From positions 16,350-80,349 of the IMG/VR virus record IMGVR_UViG_3300028844_004047: a DNA stretch of 64,000 nt. The stretch is one strand, 5' to 3'. The position numbers and the translations under genes are program-made. The stretch is from a virus. The notes below the pieces were generated by a model. That model was given only the letters and a program-made list of their open reading frames with translations, had not been told where the DNA came from and ran no database searches. Shown here one piece after another: positions 39,936 to 48,112 of the stretch; within the stretch, counting starts at the first letter, position 1, and each line of letters begins with the position of its first letter.

Positions 39936-40679
39936 ATGTCAGAAGATTTTGCAACACTAGTATCTAAACTTAATGAAATGTCAGAAGATAATTATCAAAA
40001 AGAAGAAGAAGTAACAAAAGAAGTTGTTACTGAATCTGCAAATGATATGCGTGGCATATTAGACAAGTTTAATACAGTTACAGAATCTAACATATTAGCA
40101 CAAAAAGGCAATGTCAAAATGGTAATGACTGAAAGTCATACAGACCATTTTAACGTTGATGTTATGATCGATGATGATGTTGTTGCTAGTGGTCAATATG
40201 ACAGACTAGATAATGCATATACAATCGATAGCGATGACTTTACTAGTGCTGACGAAGTATTAGAAGCATTCGCACAAACGGCACATGAAGAAGGCAAAGA
40301 GTTTAAAGAATCAGAAGTTGTAGCAGAAGCAACACCTGATGAAGCCTATGTTCATAATATGTTTGAAAAAGCATCAGCAATGATTAATTCATTGGAAAAA
40401 GTATTTAGACAAGATGGTTTAATGATGAAGAAGATTGATGCTATTGGTGGTGACACTAGTTGTTGCAATCGTATAGCAGAAGCTCTGTCAGATGCATATG
40501 AATCATTAGAAGATGGTCACTATGATGCAATGGCACATATTCATAACGAAAGTAAATTAAAAGCAGAACTAGAGGCGGCTTTAAATGAAGAGCCTGTAGA
40601 AGAAGAAAAGAAAAACTGCGGTTGCGGACAAGATCCGTGTGTAACATACGGTGAGGAAAAAAGCAATGAAAGTGAATGA
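39936..40679 (+). CDS. Acidic late protein, function unknown
   Basis: 247 residues from ATG 39936 (AAGGAAGAG RBS); the frame is open further upstream but overlaps the previous gene. Highly acidic with a small domain at ~60-130 (VKMVMTESHTDHFNVDVMID, ASGQYDRLDNAYTIDSDDF) and a helical region (DEAYVHNMFEKASAMINSLE). The end has a cysteine cluster, NCGCGQDPC, possibly metal-binding. It overlaps the next start by fourteen bases. Confidence 0.58.
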   Translation: MSEDFATLVSKLNEMSEDNYQKEEEVTKEVVTESANDMRGILDKFNTVTESNILAQKGNVKMVMTESHTDHFNVDVMIDDDVVASGQYDRLDNAYTIDSDDFTSADEVLEAFAQTAHEEGKEFKESEVVAEATPDEAYVHNMFEKASAMINSLEKVFRQDGLMMKKIDAIGGDTSCCNRIAEALSDAYESLEDGHYDAMAHIHNESKLKAELEAALNEEPVEEEKKNCGCGQDPCVTYGEEKSNESE

Positions 40680-42723
40680 TATCAATTCTAATAAATTAGA
40701 ATCTCGTAAATTTTATAGTGAAGAAGAACTAGCAGAATTATTTGGTATAGGTAAAAAAGAAACACCTGTTAAACAAAGTGATGCTTTTAAAGTTTTACAA
40801 AATATTGAAATGAGAAAATCAGGAACACATCCTGTAAAATTCAGTGATGGTTACACAGTTGATATTGATCCAATAATTGCAAAAAAAATTAATGCCTGGG
40901 TAGCAAAAAGAGATAAGAAAGATCAAGCAGGTGCAGAAGGTTTAGTACGCAGTTGGGAAGGCTTTCAAAAGATTGCTAAAGTATTAGGTATACAAGATAA
41001 ACTTCCAGTTCCAAGAACTGTTGAAGATACCAATGAATCAGAAAAGCGTTGGAAACAAACTAGTATGTCTCCAGCAGAAGCAGAAAAAGAATACGGTAAA
41101 GAAAACGTAAAAGTTAAAAAAGGTGCATTGCGTAATGGCGATGACATGGTAGAAGTATTTGTTGAAGATACAAACGAAGAATTAAATGCTATTTTATCAT
41201 TAGCAGGTATTAGCACAATGACACCAGTACAGGCGATTGTTGCAGAATCTAAAGAAGAAGTAACAGAAATGAACAAGTATGGTATTTCGGCTGTACATAA
41301 AGGCGGAAAGTTTTATGCATTTAGACATGGTAAAATGGTCGGTGGACCTTTTGATACTATGCAAGAGTTACAAGACTTCCAACTAAAAAGTATTGAAAAC
41401 GAATCATATGATATGACACCAGGTGGTCAAGTTGAGTATGAATTTACAAAAGCAGATTTCCTTGCTAACGAAGATGAGAATATGCATACTGAAAATGCAA
41501 TGGAACTTGTAGCAAAGTTTGGTACTGAAGAAGAAATTAAACGCATGGAAATGATTATGACTGCACACAATACACGTGGTCACATTGAGCCTGCTGAACA
41601 AGAAGAACGTGATAGTTATGTTAGAAAATACTATCCAATGTTAGAAGATACTGTAGAAGAAGTAGCAAGTCCAGAAGAACAAGCACAGCCAAGCAGTGTT
41701 GCTATGGACACATTAAGATTGATTGTTACTAACAAACAAAATATGCCAGTTAAGTTTGCAGATGGTCAAATGAAAGTTGACTTATATACTGCAAGTGCTA
41801 TTACACAAGTATATGATAAAGTTAACGACGCTAATAAACAAAAGATGCTTAATATGTTAGGTACTAAAGAAGGTATGGTTAAATTAACTAACCTTGTGTT
41901 TGGTATGCTAAACAAAAAAGAAAGCATTGGTGAAGGACTAGAACAAGATTTAGTTGATATGTACAAAGGCGATGGCGAAGCAGGTCTTGCCGATTATATT
42001 ATCACACACTTAGGTGTAGATGAAAAACAATTTGAAAAAGAATTTGAAAAAGCCGGAAATGCAATGAAGTTTATTAAAAACTTCGTAGCAAAACAAAATG
42101 AAGGTAAGAGTCCACATAAAAAAGGTACTGCAAAGTATAAGAAGCATATGGCGGCAATGCACGCCGAAAGTTTAGAAATTTCCGAAGATGCATACAATCG
42201 TATTGAAGCATTTAGAGATAGCAGATTACAAGAACTATCATCTACAGAATCAGATGAGGTTAAAGGAATATTAGAAGACTTTGAAAAAGACGAAGTTAAA
42301 ATAATATTAGACAAACATGATGTTAAAAGTATAGACGATATAGAACTTGGTTCTGAAGTTTATGAAGAATTATTTGCATATTATATGGATTCAGGTGAAA
42401 TGCCATACGGTGTAATGAAAGCCAGAACTGGTATGCCAGATGAATGGATTGCAGATAGATTAGACGATTTAGGTCTTTTAGAGCAAAACATTGAAAGCAA
42501 TAACGTATTTAATAATTTACAAGATGTAAAAAGAACAAGTGAAGGTGAAGAGAACATGGCACAAGCAAAGGCTATGAGAGGTTCACAGTTTACAGATAAA
42601 CAAATTAAAATGGCATTTGGTATTTTAAACGATCCAAAGTTTAAAGGTGGTAACTATAGTGGAGCAGTTGAAGTTATTAACAAAGTTGCACCAGGTTTAG
42701 CAGATCATCCATCAGTAGAGTGA
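40666..42723 (+). CDS. Large acidic virion-region protein (frame likely continues past 42723)
   Basis: 685 residues from ATG 40666 (GAGGA eight bases upstream). It has a mosaic of short modules separated by Glu-rich linkers: PVKFSDGYTVDIDPIIAKKI, MNKYGISAVHKGGKFYAFRH, MPVKFADGQMKVDLYTASAI (a diverged repeat of the first), KSPHKKGTAKYKKHMAAMHA, and FTDKQIKMAFGILNDPKFKG. It stops at TGA 42721, while an open frame shifted by +1 continues directly to 43426, suggesting a frameshift within one gene of about 920 codons. Confidence 0.62.
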   Translation: MKVNDINSNKLESRKFYSEEELAELFGIGKKETPVKQSDAFKVLQNIEMRKSGTHPVKFSDGYTVDIDPIIAKKINAWVAKRDKKDQAGAEGLVRSWEGFQKIAKVLGIQDKLPVPRTVEDTNESEKRWKQTSMSPAEAEKEYGKENVKVKKGALRNGDDMVEVFVEDTNEELNAILSLAGISTMTPVQAIVAESKEEVTEMNKYGISAVHKGGKFYAFRHGKMVGGPFDTMQELQDFQLKSIENESYDMTPGGQVEYEFTKADFLANEDENMHTENAMELVAKFGTEEEIKRMEMIMTAHNTRGHIEPAEQEERDSYVRKYYPMLEDTVEEVASPEEQAQPSSVAMDTLRLIVTNKQNMPVKFADGQMKVDLYTASAITQVYDKVNDANKQKMLNMLGTKEGMVKLTNLVFGMLNKKESIGEGLEQDLVDMYKGDGEAGLADYIITHLGVDEKQFEKEFEKAGNAMKFIKNFVAKQNEGKSPHKKGTAKYKKHMAAMHAESLEISEDAYNRIEAFRDSRLQELSSTESDEVKGILEDFEKDEVKIILDKHDVKSIDDIELGSEVYEELFAYYMDSGEMPYGVMKARTGMPDEWIADRLDDLGLLEQNIESNNVFNNLQDVKRTSEGEENMAQAKAMRGSQFTDKQIKMAFGILNDPKFKGGNYSGAVEVINKVAPGLADHPSVE

Positions 42724-43426
42724 ATGCTGTGATGCTCCATTAGACAATTATCAAAACGAATTAGGTATTTGTAGTGATTGTGGAGAACACGCCGGTGCTC
42801 ATAATGTTGATGAATCAGTTGATATCAATACAGGAAAACCAGTACCTAAAACTAATTTTATGGGCGTTAATGTAAGAAGTAAAGAAGATAGAATTAGAGA
42901 TAAAGAAACACAAATTGCACTAGCAAAACGTAACGCACCTAAAAGTGGATTGAAAGCAAAAGATGTTCCACAGTTAGAAAAAGAACTTGCTGATCTTAAA
43001 AATGAAGGGTATGCAAGATTACCTGATATGCCTGAGAAGTATGTAGCAAGAGATGGACTAGAAGGTCCTATTATGACACGTTCAGGTAAAGTTGTTTACT
43101 ACGATAACGTAGAAGGCAAATACTATGATCCAGACACAGATATGTATTTGACATACGATGAATGGAAAGCATATGATTTCATAGGCTGGCAATTACCAAT
43201 TAAACAAGAAGACGAAGTTATGGAAGAAAAATTAACTGTAACAATGGCAGACATGAAGTTAAACACTAAAGCATATCAAAATCTTTTAAAAGGCGACGAA
43301 AAGTATATTGCTGATAAAGAATTGATGAAACACATTTTAGCAAATGGCGGTAGAGAAAAATTAGCCGCAAGTTGCAATTATGAAAGTGCTGAATTAGACC
43401 GTTTAAAGCATCTGTCAGGATTGTAA
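42719..43426 (+). CDS. Continuation of the preceding gene in +1 frame (zinc-finger plus C-terminal module)
   Basis: Open from 42719 without a usable start until ATG 42860. The first 25 codons encode ECCDAPLDNYQNELGICSDC and GEH, a zinc-ribbon-like pattern that would be untranslated if the ATG at 42860 were used. After it come KNEGYARLPDMPEKYVARDG and TRSGKVVYYDNVEGKYYDPD. Best read as the C-terminal part of the protein starting at 40666, joined by +1 frameshift near 42716-42719, or as a sequencing indel. If not, a 188-residue protein starts at 42860. Confidence 0.5.
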   Translation, partial: SECCDAPLDNYQNELGICSDCGEHAGAHNVDESVDINTGKPVPKTNFMGVNVRSKEDRIRDKETQIALAKRNAPKSGLKAKDVPQLEKELADLKNEGYARLPDMPEKYVARDGLEGPIMTRSGKVVYYDNVEGKYYDPDTDMYLTYDEWKAYDFIGWQLPIKQEDEVMEEKLTVTMADMKLNTKAYQNLLKGDEKYIADKELMKHILANGGREKLAASCNYESAELDRLKHLSGL

Positions 43427-43430
43427 TAGA

Positions 43431-43625
43431 ATGTCCTTTAAGGACACAAACTACGCCGCCTTAGATTATTGTCAAAATTGCGGACATGGATCACATTGCG
43501 GAGGTTCTTTATGGAAAGAAGTAATAGACTATCCGTCCGAACAACCAAAAGAATACAGACAAATAGAAGTTTGTAAACATTGTAGATGTAAAAAATGCTT
43601 AACGAACGACAACAAAGTATCTTAA
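43431..43625 (+). CDS. Small zinc-ribbon protein
   Basis: 64 residues with CQNCGHGSHC near residue 14 and CKHCRCKKC near residue 48, eight or more potential zinc ligands. It overlaps the next gene by 31 bases. Probably nucleic-acid or protein binding; no family recognised. Confidence 0.5.
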   Translation: MSFKDTNYAALDYCQNCGHGSHCGGSLWKEVIDYPSEQPKEYRQIEVCKHCRCKKCLTNDNKVS

Positions 43626-44092
43626 ACAAAACTTCTCCTACACTCATCATTAAAAATTTTATATCTGAACCAGAACAGATACACTTACTAAACATACACA
43701 AAGATAGACCAGATTCTGAAAAAGTATTTAAGAATACAGGTCCTATTGCTAGTAAGTTACCACATAAAGACGACGGACACTTCCAAAATATAATGAGTAG
43801 AGTTGAAGACGTACTTCGTACAAAAGTAAAACCATTCGGTGGTAATTACTTCACTGTACGACATCCACATATACTACACAATGATGTACCACACGACCAT
43901 AATATTATACCTGGTAAGTGTATAGTATTACCATTGGAAAAAGTATATACAAAATATCAATTTCCTATGTTAGATGACGCACAGTTTTATATCTTTGATC
44001 AAATGTATTTTGATCGTCCAGTTAAACATATGAAGATGTTTATAACTTACATGAAGACAATAGACTACCTGACACAAAAACAGGACATATGA
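43595..44092 (+). CDS. 2OG-Fe(II) oxygenase-like protein, N-terminal part (probable frameshift)
   Basis: 165 residues. SPTLIIKNFISEPEQ, then YFTVRHPHILHNDVPHDHNI with a candidate HxD iron site (HND), PGKCIVLPLEKV. The reading stops at TGA 44090, but a frame offset by -1, open from 44026 to 44253, encodes the missing core with the distal His (GDAIIFDCARLHCASNF and KTGLSIFTEY). The frame change must fall within about 44023-44090, most plausibly before NLHEDNRLPDTKTGH. Natural frameshift, mutation or sequence error remain open. Confidence 0.55.
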   Translation: MLNERQQSILNKTSPTLIIKNFISEPEQIHLLNIHKDRPDSEKVFKNTGPIASKLPHKDDGHFQNIMSRVEDVLRTKVKPFGGNYFTVRHPHILHNDVPHDHNIIPGKCIVLPLEKVYTKYQFPMLDDAQFYIFDQMYFDRPVKHMKMFITYMKTIDYLTQKQDI

Positions 44093-44253
44093 AAGATGAG
44101 TGGCTAGAAGGATTTAGTGTTGAATCTGCTTGTAATTGGGTACCAGGTGATGCTATTATATTTGATTGTGCTAGACTACATTGTGCTAGTAACTTTATGG
44201 ATAATGGTATAGAAGAAAAAACCGGATTAAGTATCTTTACGGAGTATGCATAA
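44026..44253 (+). CDS. 2OG-Fe(II) oxygenase C-terminal part in shifted frame
   Basis: 76 open codons, with an internal ATG at 44089. Encodes LHEDNRLPDTKTGHMKDEWL, then NWVPGDAIIFDCARLHCASN and EKTGLSIFTEYA, which carries the third iron ligand His and the conserved GD(x)IIFD strand of oxygenases. It is the natural end of the gene starting at 43595. The stop overlaps the SGNH hydrolase start (TAATG). Confidence 0.5.
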   Translation, partial: TYEDVYNLHEDNRLPDTKTGHMKDEWLEGFSVESACNWVPGDAIIFDCARLHCASNFMDNGIEEKTGLSIFTEYA

Positions 44254-44963
44254 TGATATTCACGTTTGGAGATAGTTGGACTGCAAAATGGCAAAGTTAT
44301 AAACCATGGCCCGCACTATTAGATAAACCAAGTAAAAACTTCGCCGCGGCTGGTTCTAGTAATAAACAAATACTTGACCAAGTATGCGAAGCAAGTTTAG
44401 ATTATCCAGACGAAGACGTAGAAGCAATTATAGTTGCATTTACAAGTATCAATAGAATGACTGTTAATATTAGTGTTAACAGTGAATTGTGTATATCAGA
44501 CCATCCAGATCCTTGGTATGCAGATGTACAACAAAGAGTATTTGATGATGGAGTAACATTAAAAAATGTTATGGAATATTCATTATACAACTTTCACGCA
44601 ATTGAATGCGTGGCAAAACAAACTTGGGATTGTGACGTGTATTTTATACCTGTCTTTGAAGATGACGATTATTGGAGGAAACAAGAACCTTTTTTACAAT
44701 ACAGCCTAATAAACTTATTGCACTTTGAAGAAAAGCAAAAGTATTTCATGTATAACTGTCCTGTGTATGAATTAGGGTATATGCAAGATCCTAATGAACT
44801 TGGACAAGCATGGTTAGATAAGAACTGTGATAGTAATTGGCGTAAAGCACACTTTGAAAGAAGTGATTATACTTTAAATAGTAACTTATTTGACAATACA
44901 CAACACCCTAATCAACGAGGACACGAGATACTAGCAAATTATTTTAATAAAGTTTTGAGCTAA
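44253..44963 (+). CDS. SGNH/GDSL-like hydrolase
   Basis: 236 residues. Block I is FTFGDSWTAKW (catalytic Ser near residue 8), a Gly/Asn region AAAGSSNKQI, then block V DNTQHPNQRGHEILANYF with His as base. SGNH enzymes are esterases, lipases or deacetylases; in phages they may modify host surface polysaccharide or lipid, which is inference here. Start codon overlaps the oxygenase stop. Confidence 0.7.
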   Translation: MIFTFGDSWTAKWQSYKPWPALLDKPSKNFAAAGSSNKQILDQVCEASLDYPDEDVEAIIVAFTSINRMTVNISVNSELCISDHPDPWYADVQQRVFDDGVTLKNVMEYSLYNFHAIECVAKQTWDCDVYFIPVFEDDDYWRKQEPFLQYSLINLLHFEEKQKYFMYNCPVYELGYMQDPNELGQAWLDKNCDSNWRKAHFERSDYTLNSNLFDNTQHPNQRGHEILANYFNKVLS

Positions 44964-44966
44964 ATA
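44959..44966 (+). promoter_or_regulatory. Late-promoter-like element directly before a start codon
   Basis: GCTAAATA followed by CTAAT and ATG 44972; one mismatch to NATAAATA. Same arrangement as 39243 and the minus-strand 2909 element. Confidence 0.45.
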
Positions 44967-44971
44967 CTAAT

Positions 44972-45547
44972 ATGAAATACAAAGATATATTACCAGTCAA
45001 CGAAGGTGTACAATATCACCAAACAAATAAGATCCCGCTTCACGAATCAATTTTTCGTTTAGGCAGTGACGAATACTTTCAAATGTTTAGAGATGCAAGG
45101 AAACTATATGCAGAAGGTAAGTTAAAAGACTTACATCCATATGATGAAGAAATACTTCGCGATACATTGCTTGGAGAGTGGGAACAGTTAAGAGTAGGTA
45201 ATGTGCCTTTGGATATGATTATCAGCGAAGAGAATCATCAAGCATTCTTAGAAGCAGAGTATCAAGGCAAAAAAGTAAGTTTAAATAAACCTAAACGTGG
45301 TGGCAGTAAAAAGTTTTATGTGTATACAAAAAACAAAAAAGGCAATGTTATTAAAGTATCCTTTGGTGCCGACAGCGGTGGCGGAAAATTAGCAGTTAAG
45401 TTAAGAGATCCAAAAGCAAGAAAAGCCTTTGCAGATAGACATAATTGTGATCAAAAGAACGACAAAACTAAAGCAGGTTATTGGAGTTGCCGTTTACCAC
45501 GTTATGCAAAAAGTTTAGGATTAAGTGGTGGCGGAACTTGGTGGTAA
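44972..45547 (+). CDS. Late protein with basic conserved C-terminal module
   Basis: 191 residues. N-terminal MKYKDILPVNEGVQYHQTNK resembles the short leader peptides of neighbours. The C-terminal 90 residues (GGSKKFYVYTKNKKGNVIKV, RKAFADRHNCDQKNDKTKAG, YWSCRLPRYAK) form a basic module with two cysteines, conserved in marine T4-like phages in my reading. Probably DNA-associated virion protein. No Shine-Dalgarno before the start. Confidence 0.58.
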   Translation: MKYKDILPVNEGVQYHQTNKIPLHESIFRLGSDEYFQMFRDARKLYAEGKLKDLHPYDEEILRDTLLGEWEQLRVGNVPLDMIISEENHQAFLEAEYQGKKVSLNKPKRGGSKKFYVYTKNKKGNVIKVSFGADSGGGKLAVKLRDPKARKAFADRHNCDQKNDKTKAGYWSCRLPRYAKSLGLSGGGTWW

Positions 45548-45815
45548 TGCTTTTCCTTTTGTAGAGGAAAACCTTTCAAAAAATAGACGAATTAGAATGT
45601 TCCCAGAAACTGTTTGGGAAGAAGATTTAGTGTGGCACAGAGATGCTGAAGACCGTACTATTAAAGTTATTAGTAGCAATGGTTGGAAATTGCAAATGGA
45701 CAATGAACTGCCTAAGGACTTAATAATAGGCGAATCGCATTTTATTCCTAAAAAAGAGTATCATAGGGTAATCAAAGGCGAAGGTGAATTGATTGTAGAA
45801 ATAGTATCTGATTAA
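45525..45815 (+). CDS. Small cupin-like protein
   Basis: 96 residues from a GTG within the preceding gene (23-base overlap; GTG 45528 or ATG 45597 are alternatives). ENLSKNRRIRMFPETVWEED, LVWHRDAEDRTIKVI, then GESHFIPKKEYHRVIKGEGE show cupin-like strand order with HRD and YHRV histidines that could bind metal. Function unknown. Confidence 0.55.
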   Translation: MVAELGGNAFPFVEENLSKNRRIRMFPETVWEEDLVWHRDAEDRTIKVISSNGWKLQMDNELPKDLIIGESHFIPKKEYHRVIKGEGELIVEIVSD

Positions 45816-45823
45816 GATAAATA
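45816..45823 (+). promoter_or_regulatory. T4-like late promoter
   Basis: GATAAATA overlapping the preceding stop, 22 bases before ATG 45846. Confidence 0.65.
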
Positions 45824-45845
45824 GTTTATATTATAGGAATACACA

Positions 45846-46910
45846 ATGAGAGCAAGACAGTTTTTAAAAGAATATACAGATTTAAGTACTGCTAAAGCAG
45901 AAATACTTAAAAGTATCAATGCCATTGACCCGGACACAAAAGATGAAGATGCCCGTGCAAAAGCAGAAAAAGTATTAGATAAGATTTACACTGTTCTTAA
46001 TAAAAACTCAGTGCTAGACAGATTCACATCAGTACTACCATCCATACTTAAAGATGAATACAACGATACGCAGATAATGAAAATTGCCGGTGAAATTGCG
46101 AAGGCGCCATTATCCTATGCTGAAAAAATGAAGTTCACAGAAAATCTAGCAAGTAATAAAGTAATCAATGCCAAAGTATTAGTAACACCAGGTACATATA
46201 CTATTGATAAATTATGTTATGATAGTTCACTTAACAAAGAAGTATTTTTACATTTAAGAAGTTACGGTGTTGGACAACAAATGAAAGGTCCAATGGAACA
46301 CGCATTGGCAATTTTAAGTTCAGGTATTAGTATTAAAGGTAAAGGTGATGTTACAGTAGGTACTACTCCTGTAGAAGTTAAAGCGGCAATTGGTGAGAAA
46401 AAAGGTTCAGGCGGTGGACGTTTTGGTGAAGCCGGTGAAGTTCCAGGTAGAGAGGCTATGATTGCCATCATACAATCATACGAATGGTTAGCAGGTCCTG
46501 TTAATGAATACCTAGAAGGACAAGCAAGTCTAAACGTTGAGAATTTTACAAAAATTGTTAATGCCACAGGTGCAGAACCGAGTGAACGTAAAAAACTTGG
46601 TGATGAGATATTTGGCAAAATCTTCCCAGGCAAGTCAGGACAAATTGTTTCAGTATTCCAAAATAAAAACGCAGACCCCAATGAAGTTAGAAAAGCATAT
46701 ATCAAAGCAAACTTTGATTGGTACAAAGATTCAGACATGGGCGGTGCTTGGCAAGTACTAGTAGGAATTAGTATGGCAGATAACTCCGTGGGAGTTATGA
46801 AGGATTCTAGCGATTTCGATAAAGTTGCTACTGCTAAAAAGAACCCAGCAATCATTACCACTGGTAAACCAATGGAAATGTTATTCCAATTTAATCCAAA
46901 ATTATCATAA
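45846..46910 (+). CDS. PD-(D/E)XK-like nuclease with capsid-targeting-like N-terminus
   Basis: 354 residues. MRARQFLKEY matches the pattern of the T4 capsid-targeting sequence MKTYQEFIAE, with LKE as a gp21-type cleavage site. Residues ~148-195 read GPMEHALAILSSGISIKGKG, DVTVGTTPVEVKAAIGEKKG. They show E151, D168 and the ExK pair E177/K179 in the order of restriction-endonuclease-fold nucleases, followed by a glycine-rich GGGRFGEAGE. It is expressed from a late promoter. Inference: a nuclease packaged in the head and injected with the genome. Confidence 0.58.
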   Translation: MRARQFLKEYTDLSTAKAEILKSINAIDPDTKDEDARAKAEKVLDKIYTVLNKNSVLDRFTSVLPSILKDEYNDTQIMKIAGEIAKAPLSYAEKMKFTENLASNKVINAKVLVTPGTYTIDKLCYDSSLNKEVFLHLRSYGVGQQMKGPMEHALAILSSGISIKGKGDVTVGTTPVEVKAAIGEKKGSGGGRFGEAGEVPGREAMIAIIQSYEWLAGPVNEYLEGQASLNVENFTKIVNATGAEPSERKKLGDEIFGKIFPGKSGQIVSVFQNKNADPNEVRKAYIKANFDWYKDSDMGGAWQVLVGISMADNSVGVMKDSSDFDKVATAKKNPAIITTGKPMEMLFQFNPKLS

Positions 46911-46916
46911 TTATAG

Positions 46917-46933
46917 GTTGACAACCAGTCAAC
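46917..46933 (+). promoter_or_regulatory. Inverted repeat overlapping a -35 element
   Basis: GTTGAC-AACCA-GTCAAC, a perfect 6-bp dyad that contains the -35 hexamer of the promoter at 46918; possible operator. Confidence 0.4.
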
Positions 46934-46946
46934 AATATTGTATTAT
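46918..46946 (+). promoter_or_regulatory. Sigma70-type promoter
   Basis: TTGACA (46918-46923) and TATTAT (46941-46946), spacer 17, before the small helical protein gene at 46990. Confidence 0.7.
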
Positions 46947-46989
46947 AGTAACAATATATCAATAATATCCAACGGATAAAGGAGTTCAA

Positions 46990-47268
46990 ATGAGTGCAGA
47001 TAAAGTATTCAATCCTGAAGAAAAAGCAAAATTGACTCAGGTAATTAATGAAGGCATTAGTGTAATGCAAGAAGTTGAAGATCTAAACGAAGGTCTTTCG
47101 GATACTGTTAAAGCGATTGCAGAAGAAATGCAAATCAAACCAGCAGTATTAAAAAAAGCAATCAGAACAGCCCACAAAGGAAACTTTCAAGAGAATGCAG
47201 ATGACTATGGTAGCATGGAGAATATCCTTGCAACAGTAGGAAAAATTGGCACCACTGGATCTAACTAG
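46990..47268 (+). CDS. Small helical protein, possibly DsbA-like dsDNA-binding
   Basis: 92 residues, helical (VINEGISVMQEVEDLNEGLS, then VKAIAEEMQIKPAVLKKAIR). The C-terminal helix-turn-helix-like part resembles the small dsDNA-binding protein DsbA of T4-like phages, but the match is weak by eye. Early promoter with dyad; AAAGGAG RBS. Its stop overlaps the GTG start of the next gene. Confidence 0.5.
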   Translation: MSADKVFNPEEKAKLTQVINEGISVMQEVEDLNEGLSDTVKAIAEEMQIKPAVLKKAIRTAHKGNFQENADDYGSMENILATVGKIGTTGSN

Positions 47269-47549
47269 TGGAAAAGATTAAAGCATTTTGGGTAAATTCA
47301 TACAAAAGCGATAAAACGGCTTTTGGATTTGAATTAGTAAGTTTTGTGTTTACAGTTGGCGCAAGTTTAACTTTGGCTTTTAATGCCAGAGATCCTAATA
47401 TGCTAATTGTATATCCTGGATTTTTCGTTGGATCATTAACACAATGTTATGCAAGTGTTCGCAGAGGAGCGGCTTGGGTAACAGTATTAACATTCTACTT
47501 TAGTTGTGTAAACGTATTTGGATACGGTATCGCGGCAGGGTGGTGGTAA
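47268..47549 (+). CDS. Small multi-span membrane protein
   Basis: 93 residues from a GTG overlapping the preceding stop. Three hydrophobic segments (about 19-37, 44-58 and 68-92). Its layout is similar to the proteins at 48303 and 60324, suggesting a small membrane-protein family. Function unknown. Confidence 0.55.
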   Translation: MEKIKAFWVNSYKSDKTAFGFELVSFVFTVGASLTLAFNARDPNMLIVYPGFFVGSLTQCYASVRRGAAWVTVLTFYFSCVNVFGYGIAAGWW

Positions 47550-47565
47550 CAAATAGAGGACATTT

Positions 47566-48108
47566 ATGAAAGAAGGATTTAGAATCCCTTTAACTAAATT
47601 TAAAGTCAGACAAGGTGATGTTGTTTTAGAACAAGGTTGTAGTTTTGATGAAGGTGAATGGATTGAAACAACTACAGACGATTACTTTAAAGATAAACGT
47701 GTAGTATTGTTTAGTTTACCTGGAGCATTTACTCCAACGTGTACTAGTACACAGTTACCAAGTTTTGAAGAAAACTACGAAGACATTAAGAAAATGGGCA
47801 TCGATGAAATTTATTGTTGTTCAGTAAATGATACATTTGTAATGAATGCTTGGGCAGAAGTACTAGGTATTAAAAATGTAAAAGTTATTCCAGACGGTAG
47901 TGGAAACTTTACACGTTTTATGGGTATGCTTATTGGCAAAAACCATAGAGGGTTTGGAAACAGAAGTTGGCGTTATATGGCTATCATCAACGACGGAGTT
48001 GTTGAAAAATGGTGGCAAGAGCCCGGTATTAACAATGATGGAACAGATGATGATCCATATATTGAAACAACACCAGAGAACGCAATAGAATATCTTAAGG
48101 CACAATAA
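47566..48108 (+). CDS. Peroxiredoxin, Prx5/AhpC-TSA type
   Basis: 180 residues. The peroxidatic motif PGAFTPTCTSTQLPSFEENY places Cys59, with a downstream Arg in the NHRGFGNRSWRYMAIINDG segment typical of Prx5. It would reduce H2O2 or organic peroxides in the infected cytoplasm. It could protect the phage's Fe-S and iron enzymes (inference). AGAGGA precedes the ATG. A hairpin follows the stop. Confidence 0.88.
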   Translation: MKEGFRIPLTKFKVRQGDVVLEQGCSFDEGEWIETTTDDYFKDKRVVLFSLPGAFTPTCTSTQLPSFEENYEDIKKMGIDEIYCCSVNDTFVMNAWAEVLGIKNVKVIPDGSGNFTRFMGMLIGKNHRGFGNRSWRYMAIINDGVVEKWWQEPGINNDGTDDDPYIETTPENAIEYLKAQ

Positions 48109-48112
48109 TTGT

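Noticed and set aside
44070-44085. Programmed -1 slippage at the CAAAAAC run
   Set aside because: Only five A bases and the frame pairing is poor for tandem slippage; the better junction lies further upstream.
46262-46924. 220-codon open frame on the minus strand inside the nuclease gene
   Set aside because: Antisense shadow of the gene at 45846; no RBS or family match.
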